From the NCBI RefSeq assembly GCF_036746095.1, contig NZ_DAIOEU010000020.1, positions 4,052-68,051 on the forward strand: DNA of 64,000 bases, written 5' to 3'. Of the stretch, positions 8,042-15,844 are shown piece after piece. Below the pieces are notes generated by a model. The model worked only from the letters and a program-made list of their open reading frames with translations, made no database searches and had not been told where the DNA came from. Position 1 is the first letter of the stretch; every line of letters starts with the position of its first letter. This DNA comes from Dyella_B sp036746095 (GTDB taxonomy: Bacteria; Pseudomonadota; Gammaproteobacteria; Xanthomonadales; Rhodanobacteraceae). Made by a program: the position numbers and the translations under genes.

Positions 8042-10036
8042 ATGACATCTCGCCGCGAACTCGCCAACGCCGTCCGCGCCCTAGCCATGGATGCCGTGGA
8101 GGCAGCCAAGTCCGGCCACCCCGGCATGCCGATGGGCATGGCCGATATCGCCGAAGTGCTGTGGAACGATTACCTGAAGTTCAATCCGGTCAATCCGAAG
8201 TGGCCCAATCGCGACCGCTTCGTGCTTTCCAACGGTCACGGCTCAATGCTGCAGTACGCGTTGCTGCACCTGACTGGCTTCGACCTGCCGATGGCCGAAC
8301 TCAAGCGCTTTCGCCAGCTGCATTCAAAGACCGCCGGCCATCCGGAAGCAAGCGAGACCCCAGGCGTGGAAACCACCACCGGCCCGCTTGGCCAGGGCTT
8401 TGCCAACTCGGTCGGTCTGGCGCTGGCCGAAAAGCTGCTCGCCCAGCACTTCAACCGTCCGGGCCATACCATCGTCGACCACCACACCTTCGTGTTCATG
8501 GGCGACGGCTGCATGATGGAAGGCGTGTCGCATGAAGCCGCTTCGCTGGCCGGTACGTGGAAGCTGGGCAAGCTCATCGCGGTCTACGACGACAACAACA
8601 TCTCCATCGACGGCGAAGTGGAAGGCTGGTTCACCGACGACACACCGAAGCGTTTCGAAGCCTATGGCTGGAACGTGATCCGCGGCGTCGACGGCCACAA
8701 CGCCGAGGCCGTGCAGAAAGCCCTTGCCGCGGCGACCGCGCAAAGCGACAAGCCCACCCTGATCTGCTGCAAGACCATCATCGGCTTCGGCGCTCCGCAC
8801 AAGCAGGGCAAGGAAGAATCGCACGGCGCTGCGCTGGGCAAGGATGAAGTGGCTGCTGCACGCGATGAACTCGATTGGCGCTATCCGCCCTTCGAAATCC
8901 CGCAAGACATCTATGCGGCGTGGGACAAGAAAAAGATCGGTGCCGAGCGCGAGCAGCAATGGAACGAGCTGTTTGCCACGTATGAGGCCGCGTTTCCGGA
9001 ACTCGCCGCGGAATTCCGCCGCCGCACGGCCGGTGAACTGCCGGCGGACTGGGCCAAGCTGTCGCAAGCCTACGTCGACAAGGTCAACGCCGATGGCCCT
9101 GACGTCGCTTCACGCAAGGCGTCGCAGATGGCCCTGGATGCCTTCGGGCCGCTGTTGCCGGAAATGATCGGCGGTTCGGCGGATCTCGCCGGCTCCAACC
9201 TCACCATGTGGAAGGGCAGCAAGAGCGTCACCGGTCCCGACGGCAACTACGTGCATTACGGCGTGCGCGAATTCGGCATGACGGCGATCGCCAACGGCCT
9301 GGCCCTGCATGGTGGCTTCATCCCGTATGGCGGCACGTTCCTGGTGTTCTCCGATTACGCGCGCAATGCGGTGCGCATGAGCGCGCTGATTCCCGCACAC
9401 TCCATCCAGGTGTACACGCACGATTCGATCGGCCTGGGTGAAGACGGCCCCACGCATCAGCCGGTGGAGCATCTCGCCTCGCTGCGCCTGATTCCGAACA
9501 ATCGTGTCTGGCGTCCATGCGACGCGGTGGAATCGGCGGTGTCGTGGAAAGAGTCGATCGAGCACAAGCATGGTCCGTCGTGCCTGGTCTTCTCGCGCCA
9601 GACGCTCAAGCATCAGCAGCGCACCGCGCAGCAATTGGCCGATATCAAGCGCGGCGGCTACGTGCTGCTCGATCCGGCGGATACGAAGTTCAAGGCGATC
9701 CTGATTGCCACCGGATCGGAAGTGGAGCTGGCCATGGAGGCGGCACGCACGCTGGCGCAGCAGAACGTGCCGGTGCGTGTGGTGTCGATGCCTTGCAACG
9801 AAGTGTTCGACGCCCAGCCGCTCGAATACAGGGAAGGCGTGCTGCCCGGCTGGTGCCGTGCGCGCGTGGCGGTGGAAGCGGCCAGCGCCGATTTCTGGCG
9901 CAAGTACGTCGGCCTGGACGGCGACGTCATCGGCATGACCACGTTCGGTGCTTCCGCACCGGCACCCGCGTTGTTTGAGTACTTCGGTTTTACCGTGCCG
10001 CGCGTGGTGGATGCGGTGAAGAAGGTGGTCGGCTGA
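8042..10036 (+). CDS. tkt: transketolase
   Basis: Thiamine-diphosphate enzyme that moves two-carbon ketol units in the non-oxidative pentose phosphate pathway. The 664-residue product has the standard order: N-terminal ThDP domain with KSGHPGMPMGMA, the GDGCMMEG motif for Mg-ThDP and DDNNISIDG; a central pyrimidine-binding domain with REFGMTAIANGLALHGG and DSIGLGEDGPTHQP; and the C-terminal domain. GGAG lies 10 bases before the ATG at 8042; the longer reading from 8009 adds residues with no family match. Together with rpe and rpiA elsewhere in the window it supplies most of this branch. Confidence 0.97.
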   Translation: MTSRRELANAVRALAMDAVEAAKSGHPGMPMGMADIAEVLWNDYLKFNPVNPKWPNRDRFVLSNGHGSMLQYALLHLTGFDLPMAELKRFRQLHSKTAGHPEASETPGVETTTGPLGQGFANSVGLALAEKLLAQHFNRPGHTIVDHHTFVFMGDGCMMEGVSHEAASLAGTWKLGKLIAVYDDNNISIDGEVEGWFTDDTPKRFEAYGWNVIRGVDGHNAEAVQKALAAATAQSDKPTLICCKTIIGFGAPHKQGKEESHGAALGKDEVAAARDELDWRYPPFEIPQDIYAAWDKKKIGAEREQQWNELFATYEAAFPELAAEFRRRTAGELPADWAKLSQAYVDKVNADGPDVASRKASQMALDAFGPLLPEMIGGSADLAGSNLTMWKGSKSVTGPDGNYVHYGVREFGMTAIANGLALHGGFIPYGGTFLVFSDYARNAVRMSALIPAHSIQVYTHDSIGLGEDGPTHQPVEHLASLRLIPNNRVWRPCDAVESAVSWKESIEHKHGPSCLVFSRQTLKHQQRTAQQLADIKRGGYVLLDPADTKFKAILIATGSEVELAMEAARTLAQQNVPVRVVSMPCNEVFDAQPLEYREGVLPGWCRARVAVEAASADFWRKYVGLDGDVIGMTTFGASAPAPALFEYFGFTVPRVVDAVKKVVG

Positions 10037-10049
10037 GATGTTCCTATAC

Positions 10050-10075
10050 ACCCTCTCCTTTTGTAGGGAGAGGGT
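10050..10075 (+). terminator. hairpin after tkt
   Basis: Nine-base arms (10050-10058 and 10067-10075) with an 8-base loop, beginning 13 bases after the tkt stop. No T run follows. The arm sequence resembles the hairpin after pyk at 4390-4413, which suggests a family of CCCTCTCC-type intergenic palindromes. Confidence 0.5.
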
Positions 10076-10101
10076 AATCATGAAAATGCGCGTTCCTCCA
10101 T

Positions 10102-10187
10102 GGCCGTCATTCCCGCGAAAGCGGGAATCCATGTTGCTCTAATGCAAGGTGCAAAGATGGATTCCCGCTTTCGCGGGAATGACGGCC
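10102..10187. repeat. paired ATTCCC-N8-GGGAAT inverted repeats
   Basis: Two 31-base copies in opposite orientation (10102-10132 and 10157-10187) are exact reverse complements, 24 bases apart. Each copy itself contains the small palindrome ATTCCC-N8-GGGAAT, a dispersed repeat type known from many proteobacteria. A second pair with the variant core ATTCCAGCGAAAGCTGGAAT lies at 27327-27405. It sits in the convergent gap between tkt and the minus-strand purC operon and could also stop both transcripts. Confidence 0.8.
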
Positions 10188-10214
10188 GTGAGGTACGAGG
10201 TGTGTTGTTGCGGG

Positions 10215-10628
10215 TTAAGCATTTACCAAGGTGGTGGCTACACCAAACGCCAGCGCCATCACCACGGCGACCGCTACACACGCACTGCCAATACGAATCC
10301 GCCGCGCATCAACGCGCGGAATCAAACGCCACAGGGCAACTACACCGATCAGCATCGACAGCACGAGCGCTATGCGAAACGCACCGCTCGCGAGCAATGG
10401 CCCCAACGGTGGACGCGTCATGCCGGCATGCGCTGCCGCCGCCGCACCGATCAACAGCGTAAGCAGGCTCCAGATCAAGCAGGCGAGATAGGTGCGATTG
10501 AACACCACCGGCGCGCCCTCGCTCCAGCGCAGCACGATCCAGGCAATCAGGCTCGGCAACACCGCGCCGATACTGCCGAACAGCACCCACCAGATCAGGC
10601 TGCTGAGCAACGCAAGAAAACCGGTCAT
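10215..10628 (-). CDS. small integral membrane protein, unknown function
   Basis: A 137-residue protein made almost entirely of hydrophobic segments: about four transmembrane helices (FLALLSSLIWWVLFGSIGAV, SLIAWIVL, TYLACLIWSLLTLLIGAAAAA, ALVLSMLIGVVALW, and IGSACVAVAVVMALAFGV at the end). No motif for a named family was recognised. The ATG at 10628 follows AAGGA by 6 bases and overlaps, as ATGA, the ancestral stop codon of the broken upstream gene, so it is the last gene of the purC operon. Confidence 0.7.
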   Translation of the reverse strand: MTGFLALLSSLIWWVLFGSIGAVLPSLIAWIVLRWSEGAPVVFNRTYLACLIWSLLTLLIGAAAAAHAGMTRPPLGPLLASGAFRIALVLSMLIGVVALWRLIPRVDARRIRIGSACVAVAVVMALAFGVATTLVNA

Positions 10629-11112
10629 GCTTTTTCCTTGAGGCCGATGCGGTTCAACAGCTTGTCCATCAGCCACGCCGGGCCGACGAGTAAATAGGCA
10701 AGATCGGTAAAGAAGCTCGGCCTTCGTCCTTCGAAAGATGGCCGATGAATTGCCCGATCCACGCGGCAGCGAATACACCCAGCGCCAGCCAGCGCATATG
10801 TGCCGGTCCCAACGAATCAAATACCCATGCGCAAATCAGCGCAAGGATCGCCAATGCGATCAGCAAGGCGGCACCGAGGCGATGGGAACGCTTCCAGTAC
10901 CACGCGAACGCCAACACGATCGCAAACACTGCATAGGCGCCCGGGCGCAACAGCGATGCCGGCACCGGCACAGTCCACAGCAAAGCCAGCGCGCTCCACA
11001 CGATCAGCGGCACGCAGATCCAATGCAGCAAGCGATTGATGGGATGCTGATGATCCTGGCTGTAGCTATCCAGCCACTCGCGCATGCTGCGTTGATCCGC
11101 GGCGAGCGCCAT
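10625..11112 (-). pseudogene. Mpo1-like (DUF962) membrane protein, frameshifted
   Basis: The first frame gives 147 residues with family motifs: SQDHQHPINRLLHWICVPL with conserved histidines, four hydrophobic helices, then AAWIGQFIGH. After that GH (near 10738-10742) the reading goes into an unrelated tail and stops at 10669. One frame over, the sequence continues as FEGRRPSFFTDLAYLLVG and ends KEKA at a TGA that overlaps the next ATG by the usual four bases. Inserting one base near 10740 restores a 162-residue protein. Mpo1 proteins act on 2-hydroxy fatty acids. Either a real one-base deletion or a sequencing error. Confidence 0.8.
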
Positions 11113-11444
11113 CAGTGCGCCGAACTCTGGGAGAACAGGTTAAGCACCAGCACGCCCGCCACGATCAGCCCGATGCCGAGCATGGCGGCAGGATCAAGCT
11201 TCTGCTTGTACAGCACGACGCCAATCAACGCGATGAGCGCGGTGCCGGCACCCGACCAGATGGCATAGGCGACGCCAAGCGGCACGCTGCGCAACGCAAG
11301 GCCCAAGCAGTAAAACGCCGTGCCATAGCCGGCAATCACCACCAGGCTTGGCACCATTTGGCTGAAGCCATTGGCGGCTTTCAGCGCACTGGTGGCGATG
11401 ACCTCGGCGACGATCGCCAACGCGAGATAGCTCCAGGCATTCAT
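11112..11444 (-). CDS. SMR family multidrug efflux transporter (EmrE-like)
   Basis: A 110-residue four-helix transporter that exchanges toxic cations for protons across the inner membrane, working as a dimer. The essential glutamate lies at residue 14 in LALAIVAEVIATSALK. Also present are the GYG-type helix 2 (AGYGTAFYCLGLAL), AYAIWSGAGTALIALIG in helix 3 with the conserved Trp, and a final hydrophobic helix. The features fit the EmrE/QacE branch rather than GdX/SugE. The start overlaps purC by four bases (ATGA) and its stop overlaps the next ATG by one base, so it is translationally coupled. Confidence 0.9.
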   Translation of the reverse strand: MNAWSYLALAIVAEVIATSALKAANGFSQMVPSLVVIAGYGTAFYCLGLALRSVPLGVAYAIWSGAGTALIALIGVVLYKQKLDPAAMLGIGLIVAGVLVLNLFSQSSAH

Positions 11445-12337
11445 TCCAAGGTAATGCCGGCCAGGCGTTGCAGCGCTTCGGCGTATTTGGCGGATGTGCC
11501 GGCGATCACGCCGGCCGGAACGCGCGGCCCCGGCGCTTGCTTGTTCCAGTCCAGCGTCTCCAGGTAATCGCGCACGAATTGCTTGTCATAGCTCGGCGGG
11601 CTGATGCCGACCTGGTACTGATCGGCCGGCCAGAAGCGCGAGGAATCGGGTGTGAGCATTTCATCCATCACGTACAGCTTGCCGTCTTCGTCGGTGCCGA
11701 ATTCGAATTTGGTGTCGGCGATGATGATGCCGCGCTCGGCTGCATAAGCGGCAGCCCACTTGTAGATGCCGAGCGTCGCATCGCGCACTTGCTCGGCCAG
11801 CTCCTTGCCGACGGCTGCGATCACTGCATCGAAGCTCACGTTCTCGTCGTGATCGCCGACTGCAGCCTTGGTCGATGGCGTAAAAATCGGCTCGGGCAAC
11901 TGCTGGGCCTGGCGCAGACCAGCGGGCAGCTGGATACCGCACAGCGAACCGGTGGCCCGGTAATCCTTCCAGCCCGAGCCGATCAGGTAGCCACGGGCGA
12001 TGGCTTCCACCGGCACCGGCTTCAGGCGCTTGGTGACCACGGCGCGCTTGCGGTATAGCGCGAGGTCCGTGCCCGCGGGCAGCACTTCTTCCAGCGGCGT
12101 GTGCAGGAGATGGTTGGGCACGATGTGCGCCGTCTTGCCGAACCAGTAGTTGGAAATCTGCGTAAGCATCTCGCCCTTGCCGGGGATCGGGTCGGGCAAC
12201 ACCACGTCGAACGCGGAGAGGCGGTCGGTGGCCACGATCAGCAGGCGGTTGCCGGACAGCGCGTAGACGTCGCGCACCTTGCCACGGTGGATCAGCTCCA
12301 GGCCAGGCAGGTTCGATTGCAGCAGGGTGGTGGGCAC
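11441..12337 (-). CDS. purC: phosphoribosylaminoimidazole-succinocarboxamide synthase
   Basis: Purine synthesis enzyme that joins CAIR and aspartate with ATP to give SAICAR. The 298-residue protein belongs to the longer type also seen in yeast and many gammaproteobacteria, with LIHRGKVRDVYAL, ATDRLSAFDVV, EAIARGYLIGSGWKDY, IIIADTKFEFG and the C-terminal DEMLTPDSSRFW. The start is GTG at 12337, 6 bases after CGGAG. It leads a four-gene operon whose other members (efflux pump, Mpo1-like, small membrane protein) have no obvious purine link. Confidence 0.96.
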   Translation of the reverse strand: MPTTLLQSNLPGLELIHRGKVRDVYALSGNRLLIVATDRLSAFDVVLPDPIPGKGEMLTQISNYWFGKTAHIVPNHLLHTPLEEVLPAGTDLALYRKRAVVTKRLKPVPVEAIARGYLIGSGWKDYRATGSLCGIQLPAGLRQAQQLPEPIFTPSTKAAVGDHDENVSFDAVIAAVGKELAEQVRDATLGIYKWAAAYAAERGIIIADTKFEFGTDEDGKLYVMDEMLTPDSSRFWPADQYQVGISPPSYDKQFVRDYLETLDWNKQAPGPRVPAGVIAGTSAKYAEALQRLAGITLE

Positions 12338-12423
12338 GGCGCGCTCCGATGGTGTGACAAGCCGGCTATTGTACCGGCGGCGCTGCTATAGAATGGCTGG
12401 CTTTGACGCCTGCGTGCTCCCCG

Positions 12424-12747
12424 ATGCGATTCGTATTGTTCGCGGCACTTGGTTTGACCTGTGCCCTGCCAGCGTTTGCTGCCGATCTGCCGACCAAGCC
12501 GGTACGGCTGGGCCTGTGCGCGGCATGCCATGGTGAAAACGGCATGGCGCAGATGCCCGGTGCGCCCAACCTGGCGGGGCAGCGGCTGGATTACTTGCGC
12601 AAGGCGCTACGGGAATACCGCGACGGTATGCGCAACGTGCCGCTGATGCGTACCGCCATCGGCCCGCTCAACGACGCGGAACTGGATCAGCTGGCGCGCT
12701 GGTACAGCGCACAGACACCGCAACCACCGGCTGCCGCGCATCCATGA
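12424..12747 (+). CDS. periplasmic monoheme cytochrome c
   Basis: A 107-residue class I cytochrome c with a signal peptide ending AFA-A (about residue 19) and the single haem motif CAACH, followed by GENGMAQMPGAPNLAGQ, which resembles one half of cytochrome c4. The axial methionine is probably in RNVPLMRT. It would carry electrons in the periplasm. The ATG at 12424 begins right at the signal peptide; the ribosome site is weak. The gene overlaps djlA by four bases and is divergent from purC. Confidence 0.9.
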   Translation: MRFVLFAALGLTCALPAFAADLPTKPVRLGLCAACHGENGMAQMPGAPNLAGQRLDYLRKALREYRDGMRNVPLMRTAIGPLNDAELDQLARWYSAQTPQPPAAAHP

Positions 12748-13547
12748 GCTACACCTATACCTTCTGGTTCGCCATGGCGGGCCTGCTGCTTGGCCATGGC
12801 TTCGTCGGCATGGGCGTAGGCGCGATCGTCGGCTTCGTGCTCGACAACTTGCGCTACAGCCAACGCCGCGCCGCGATTCCCGAGGCAGGCGGCTACGTCA
12901 CCCCGCTGTTCGCACTGCTGGGCGCGATCGCCAAAGCCGACGGCCGCGTATCGGAAGCGGAAATCGCCATTGCCGAGCGCATCATGGCGCGCATGGGGCT
13001 GGAAGGGACGGCGCGCCAGCAGGCCATCCATGCGTTCAATCAAGGCAAGCAACCCGAGTTCGATGTCACCGGGCCGATCAACGCCTTGCGTCAATGGGTG
13101 GGTTTGCGGCGTGACCACGCGTTCCCGCTGCTGGACGTGGTGATCGAAACGGTGCTGGCCGAAGGCAACCCGTCGCCGGAAAAAATGGCGATCCTGCGCC
13201 AGCTCGCGTTCGCCCTGCGCATCAGCGACATGGAGCTGATGGCCCTGATGGCGATGAAAGGCTACGTATGGCAAGGCGCGGCTGGCGCGCGCGGACGCGC
13301 CTACGGCGGCGGTGGTTACGTACCTCCACAACGGAACACGCAAGGGCCTGATCCTTACGCCGTGCTCGGCATCAACCGGGATGCCGACGAGCGTGCCATC
13401 AAACGCGCCTATCGCAAGCTGATTTCCGAACATCATCCCGACCGCCTGGGCGATCTGCCCGATGAAATGCGCAAGCGTGCCGAGGGCCGGGCCAGCGAAA
13501 TCAACGCGGCGTACGAGCGCATCAAGGCTGAGCGGGGTTTCAAGTGA
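12744..13547 (+). CDS. djlA: DjlA-type membrane-anchored J-domain co-chaperone
   Basis: A 267-residue protein with an N-terminal glycine-rich transmembrane helix (residues 5-32), a central TerB-like domain (about 52-160, FALLGAIAKADGRVSEAEI), a short glycine-rich linker and a C-terminal J-domain (about 205-267, DPYAVLGINRDADERAIKRAYRK) carrying the HPD motif in EHHPDRLG that stimulates DnaK. This is the classic DjlA order. The ATG overlaps the cytochrome stop by ATGA. Confidence 0.92.
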   Translation: MSYTYTFWFAMAGLLLGHGFVGMGVGAIVGFVLDNLRYSQRRAAIPEAGGYVTPLFALLGAIAKADGRVSEAEIAIAERIMARMGLEGTARQQAIHAFNQGKQPEFDVTGPINALRQWVGLRRDHAFPLLDVVIETVLAEGNPSPEKMAILRQLAFALRISDMELMALMAMKGYVWQGAAGARGRAYGGGGYVPPQRNTQGPDPYAVLGINRDADERAIKRAYRKLISEHHPDRLGDLPDEMRKRAEGRASEINAAYERIKAERGFK

Positions 13548-13596
13548 GGGAATAGGGAATCGTGGCAGCGCCGCGCGTTATTATTCCTTATTCCCT
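13547..13596. repeat. inverted repeat between djlA and rpe
   Basis: Arms 13547-13560 and 13583-13596 (AGGGAATAGGGAAT and its complement with one mismatch) enclose 22 bases. The fold would put a hairpin over the gap and occlude the weak rpe leader. It may also be a remnant of a dispersed repeat. Confidence 0.5.
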
Positions 13597-13613
13597 TAAT
13601 GCCTATTCCCGCT

Positions 13614-14279
13614 ATGAAACAGTCCCCCGTCATTGCTCCTTCCATCCTGTCCGCCGACTTCGCGCGATTGGGCGAAGACACCGCCAATGTGCTGACTGCC
13701 GGCGGCGACTGGGTGCATTTCGACGTGATGGACAACCACTACGTGCCCAACCTCACCATGGGACCGATGGTGCTCAAGGCGTTGCGCGATTACGGCATCA
13801 TCAAGCCGATCGACGTGCACCTGATGGTGAAGCCGGTCGATCGCATCGCGCCGGATTTCGCCAAAGCGGGCGCCAGCCTGATCAGCTTCCATCCCGAGGC
13901 CTCCGAGCATGTGGATCGCACCATCGGCATGATCAAGGATGCTGGCTGCCAGGCAGGGTTGGTGTTCAATCCCGCCACGCCGCTGAACTGGCTCGATCAC
14001 GTGCTCGACAAGCTCGATCTCGTGCTGATCATGTCGGTGAATCCGGGTTTCGGCGGCCAGAAATTCATCCCCGAAGCGCTTGAGAAACTGCGCCGCGTGC
14101 GCCGCCTGATCGACGAGAGCGGGCGCTCGATCCGCCTGGAAATCGATGGTGGCGTCACCGCGGACAACATCGGCGAGATTGCGGCAGCCGGTGCCGATAC
14201 CTTCGTGGCCGGCTCGGCCATCTTCGGCGCCCATGATTACGCCGCCGTGATCGCCAAGATGCGCGCCGTGATCGGCTGA
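13614..14279 (+). CDS. rpe: ribulose-phosphate 3-epimerase
   Basis: Interconverts ribulose-5-phosphate and xylulose-5-phosphate in the pentose phosphate pathway. The 221-residue TIM barrel has PSILSADFARLGED, HFDVMDNHYVPNLT and VHLMV with metal-binding His and Asp, MSVNPGFGGQKF, and the phosphate-binding EIDGGV and VAGSAIFG. Either ATG 13614 or the in-frame ATG 13599 may be the start; neither has a good ribosome site. It lies just downstream of djlA. Confidence 0.96.
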   Translation: MKQSPVIAPSILSADFARLGEDTANVLTAGGDWVHFDVMDNHYVPNLTMGPMVLKALRDYGIIKPIDVHLMVKPVDRIAPDFAKAGASLISFHPEASEHVDRTIGMIKDAGCQAGLVFNPATPLNWLDHVLDKLDLVLIMSVNPGFGGQKFIPEALEKLRRVRRLIDESGRSIRLEIDGGVTADNIGEIAAAGADTFVAGSAIFGAHDYAAVIAKMRAVIG

Positions 14280-14521
14280 TTCGACCCTTAGAAAAAGAGA
14301 AACCCGGCACAGGGGGAAGTCTGCGCCGGGCTGGAGGGGCGTCGAAATGACGCTAGAGGAGACACCATCGGCAGTTGCGGCCTGCACGCGGTCTGAAGGA
14401 CGGGAGGCTCGGCCGTCTACCAGACCTCGGCGAGTTCCACGGCAATGGACTATGCGCCTGCCATGTAGTCGGACACGGCTCCCCTCGAATGGTTCCCGCC
14501 ATGGGTAAAAATTTTCCGCCC

Positions 14522-14549
14522 AAAAAAATCCCCTCCGGAGAGGAAGGGG
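14522..14549 (-). terminator. minus-strand terminator
   Basis: On the minus strand a CCCCT/AGGGG stem (14545-14549 with 14530-14534) is followed by seven T residues (14528-14522). The only candidate gene upstream of it on that strand is the 37-codon ORF at 14700-14813, so it supports a short leftward transcript. Confidence 0.5.
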
Positions 14550-14699
14550 AAGGAACGCCAGAGGAACAGCATTGACCGGGAAACGGTGGATAGGTTTTGC
14601 GACTGCAGGGCATTCCCCCGCCGGGTGGCGCGACCGGTACCCATCCTTGGCGCACCGGCCGCGCCCATGCCTTCCACGGCAGCTTTACGTCACAGGCAA

Positions 14700-14813
14700 T
14701 CAATACAGACTGATCAGGACCGCCAGCAGTAGCGAGCCCAGGGCCAGCACCACGCGTAGCGGTTCGAAGGTACGAAGTTCGGCATTCGGATCAATGGAAG
14801 GATCGGCGCGCAT
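14700..14813 (-). CDS. candidate small single-pass membrane protein
   Basis: A 37-codon ORF starting ATG at 14813: a charged N-terminal part (MRADPSIDPNAELRTFEPLR) followed by one clean hydrophobic helix (VVLALGSLLLAVLISLY) that ends the protein. The layout is that of a tail-anchored small membrane protein, and a terminator stands 150 bases downstream. The ribosome site is weak and no homolog can be named. It is too short for usual ORF cut-offs. Confidence 0.45.
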   Translation of the reverse strand: MRADPSIDPNAELRTFEPLRVVLALGSLLLAVLISLY

Positions 14814-14978
14814 GGGTATGGCTCATTGCGTGGCGTTGGAGATATCAAACACCCAGCCAGGGCGCGGCGGCCGGCGCCTCAAGGGCGCAGGGGCGATGGA
14901 ATATGGCAGAACGCGGGCAAGCCGCATGCCCGGCTTGCGCAAGTAACGCCCGACATAGCACCCTGCGCCCAAGAGCTT

Positions 14979-15129
14979 GCTTGATGTCTCTGCGCAGCGC
15001 GGCGAGTCCCTGAGTAGCACCATGCGGCCGCGCGCGGCTTGACCAGACTGCCCGTCTGGCACTGCGCCACGCGCGACCACCTGACAACGCTCTCCAAGGG
15101 GCCAGGCGAGCTACGCAGAGACATCAAGC
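14979..15129. repeat. large inverted repeat in the leader of the response regulator
   Basis: Arms 14979-14994 and 15114-15129 are perfect 16-base reverse complements; the pairing extends to 20 bases with one mismatch (14979-14998 with 15110-15129). The 115-119 bases between contain at least one further hairpin, CCAGAC/GTCTGG, near 15040-15056. The right arm ends 25 bases before the response-regulator ATG, so an RNA fold would sit over its leader. Confidence 0.5.
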
Positions 15130-15154
15130 AGGCTCATTCTCACGAGGAATCCAT

Positions 15155-15844
15155 ATGGGACGCAGCATCGCCATCGTCGAAGACGAACCCCTTATTCGCG
15201 CCAACTACGTCGAAGCGCTGAACCGCTTCGGTTACGACACGCGCGGCTACGGCTCCCGGCAGGAGGCTTCCAACGCCTTCGCCATCCGGCTGCCGGAGCT
15301 GGTGATCATCGACATCGGACTGGGCGACGAACCGGAAGGCGGCTTCGACCTTTGCCGCGAGCTGCGCGCGAAATCGGCCACCTTGCCGATCATCTTCCTC
15401 ACCGCGCGCGATTCGGATTTCGATGTGATCTCCGGATTGCGCCTGGGCGCCGACGATTACCTCAGCAAGGACACCAGCCTGCATCAACTGGCGGCCCGTA
15501 TCGCTGCCTTGTTCCGCCGCATCGAATCGCTGAAGGCGCCGGCTTCGAGCGAGACCGTGATCGGGCATGGTCCGCTCAAGCTGGAATCCGAGCGCATGCG
15601 CGTCACCTGGAATGACGTGGAAGTGCCGCTCACGGTGACCGAGTTCTGGATGGTGCATACCTTGGTGCGCTTTCCCGGCCACGTGAAAAACCGCGACCAA
15701 CTGATGCGCGAGGCGGAGTTGGTGGTGGACGACGCCACCATCACCTCGCACATCAAGCGCATCCGCAAGAAGTTCATTGCGGTAGCGCCGGAGTTCGATG
15801 CCATCGAAACCGTGCATGGCGTCGGCTACCGGTGGCGTCCGTGA
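15155..15844 (+). CDS. OmpR-family response regulator (PdsR-like)
   Basis: A 229-residue DNA-binding response regulator. The receiver domain (1-120) has the acidic pocket VEDE, phospho-acceptor Asp53 in LVIIDIGLGD, Thr in FLTARD and Lys105 in DYLSKD, where the usual Pro after Lys is Asp. A winged helix domain follows (about 130-229) ending VHGVGYRWRP. The sequence and the partner kinase resemble the response regulator called PdsR in proteobacterial dedicated sortase systems, but no sortase is in the window. It is first in a three-gene operon; its stop overlaps the next ATG by one base. Confidence 0.88.
   Translation: MGRSIAIVEDEPLIRANYVEALNRFGYDTRGYGSRQEASNAFAIRLPELVIIDIGLGDEPEGGFDLCRELRAKSATLPIIFLTARDSDFDVISGLRLGADDYLSKDTSLHQLAARIAALFRRIESLKAPASSETVIGHGPLKLESERMRVTWNDVEVPLTVTEFWMVHTLVRFPGHVKNRDQLMREAELVVDDATITSHIKRIRKKFIAVAPEFDAIETVHGVGYRWRP

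Larger units (their letters stand above)
14280..15154. other. long intergenic region between rpe and the response regulator
   Basis: About 875 bases with no gene on the plus strand. A small GC stem (14303-14308 with 14325-14330) lies 24 bases after rpe. A minus-strand terminator (14522-14549) and a candidate 37-codon minus-strand gene (14700-14813) occupy the middle, and a large inverted repeat (14979-15129) fills the end. ORFs of 60-120 codons here have no signal peptide, family motif or ribosome site and were not called. Confidence 0.5.
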
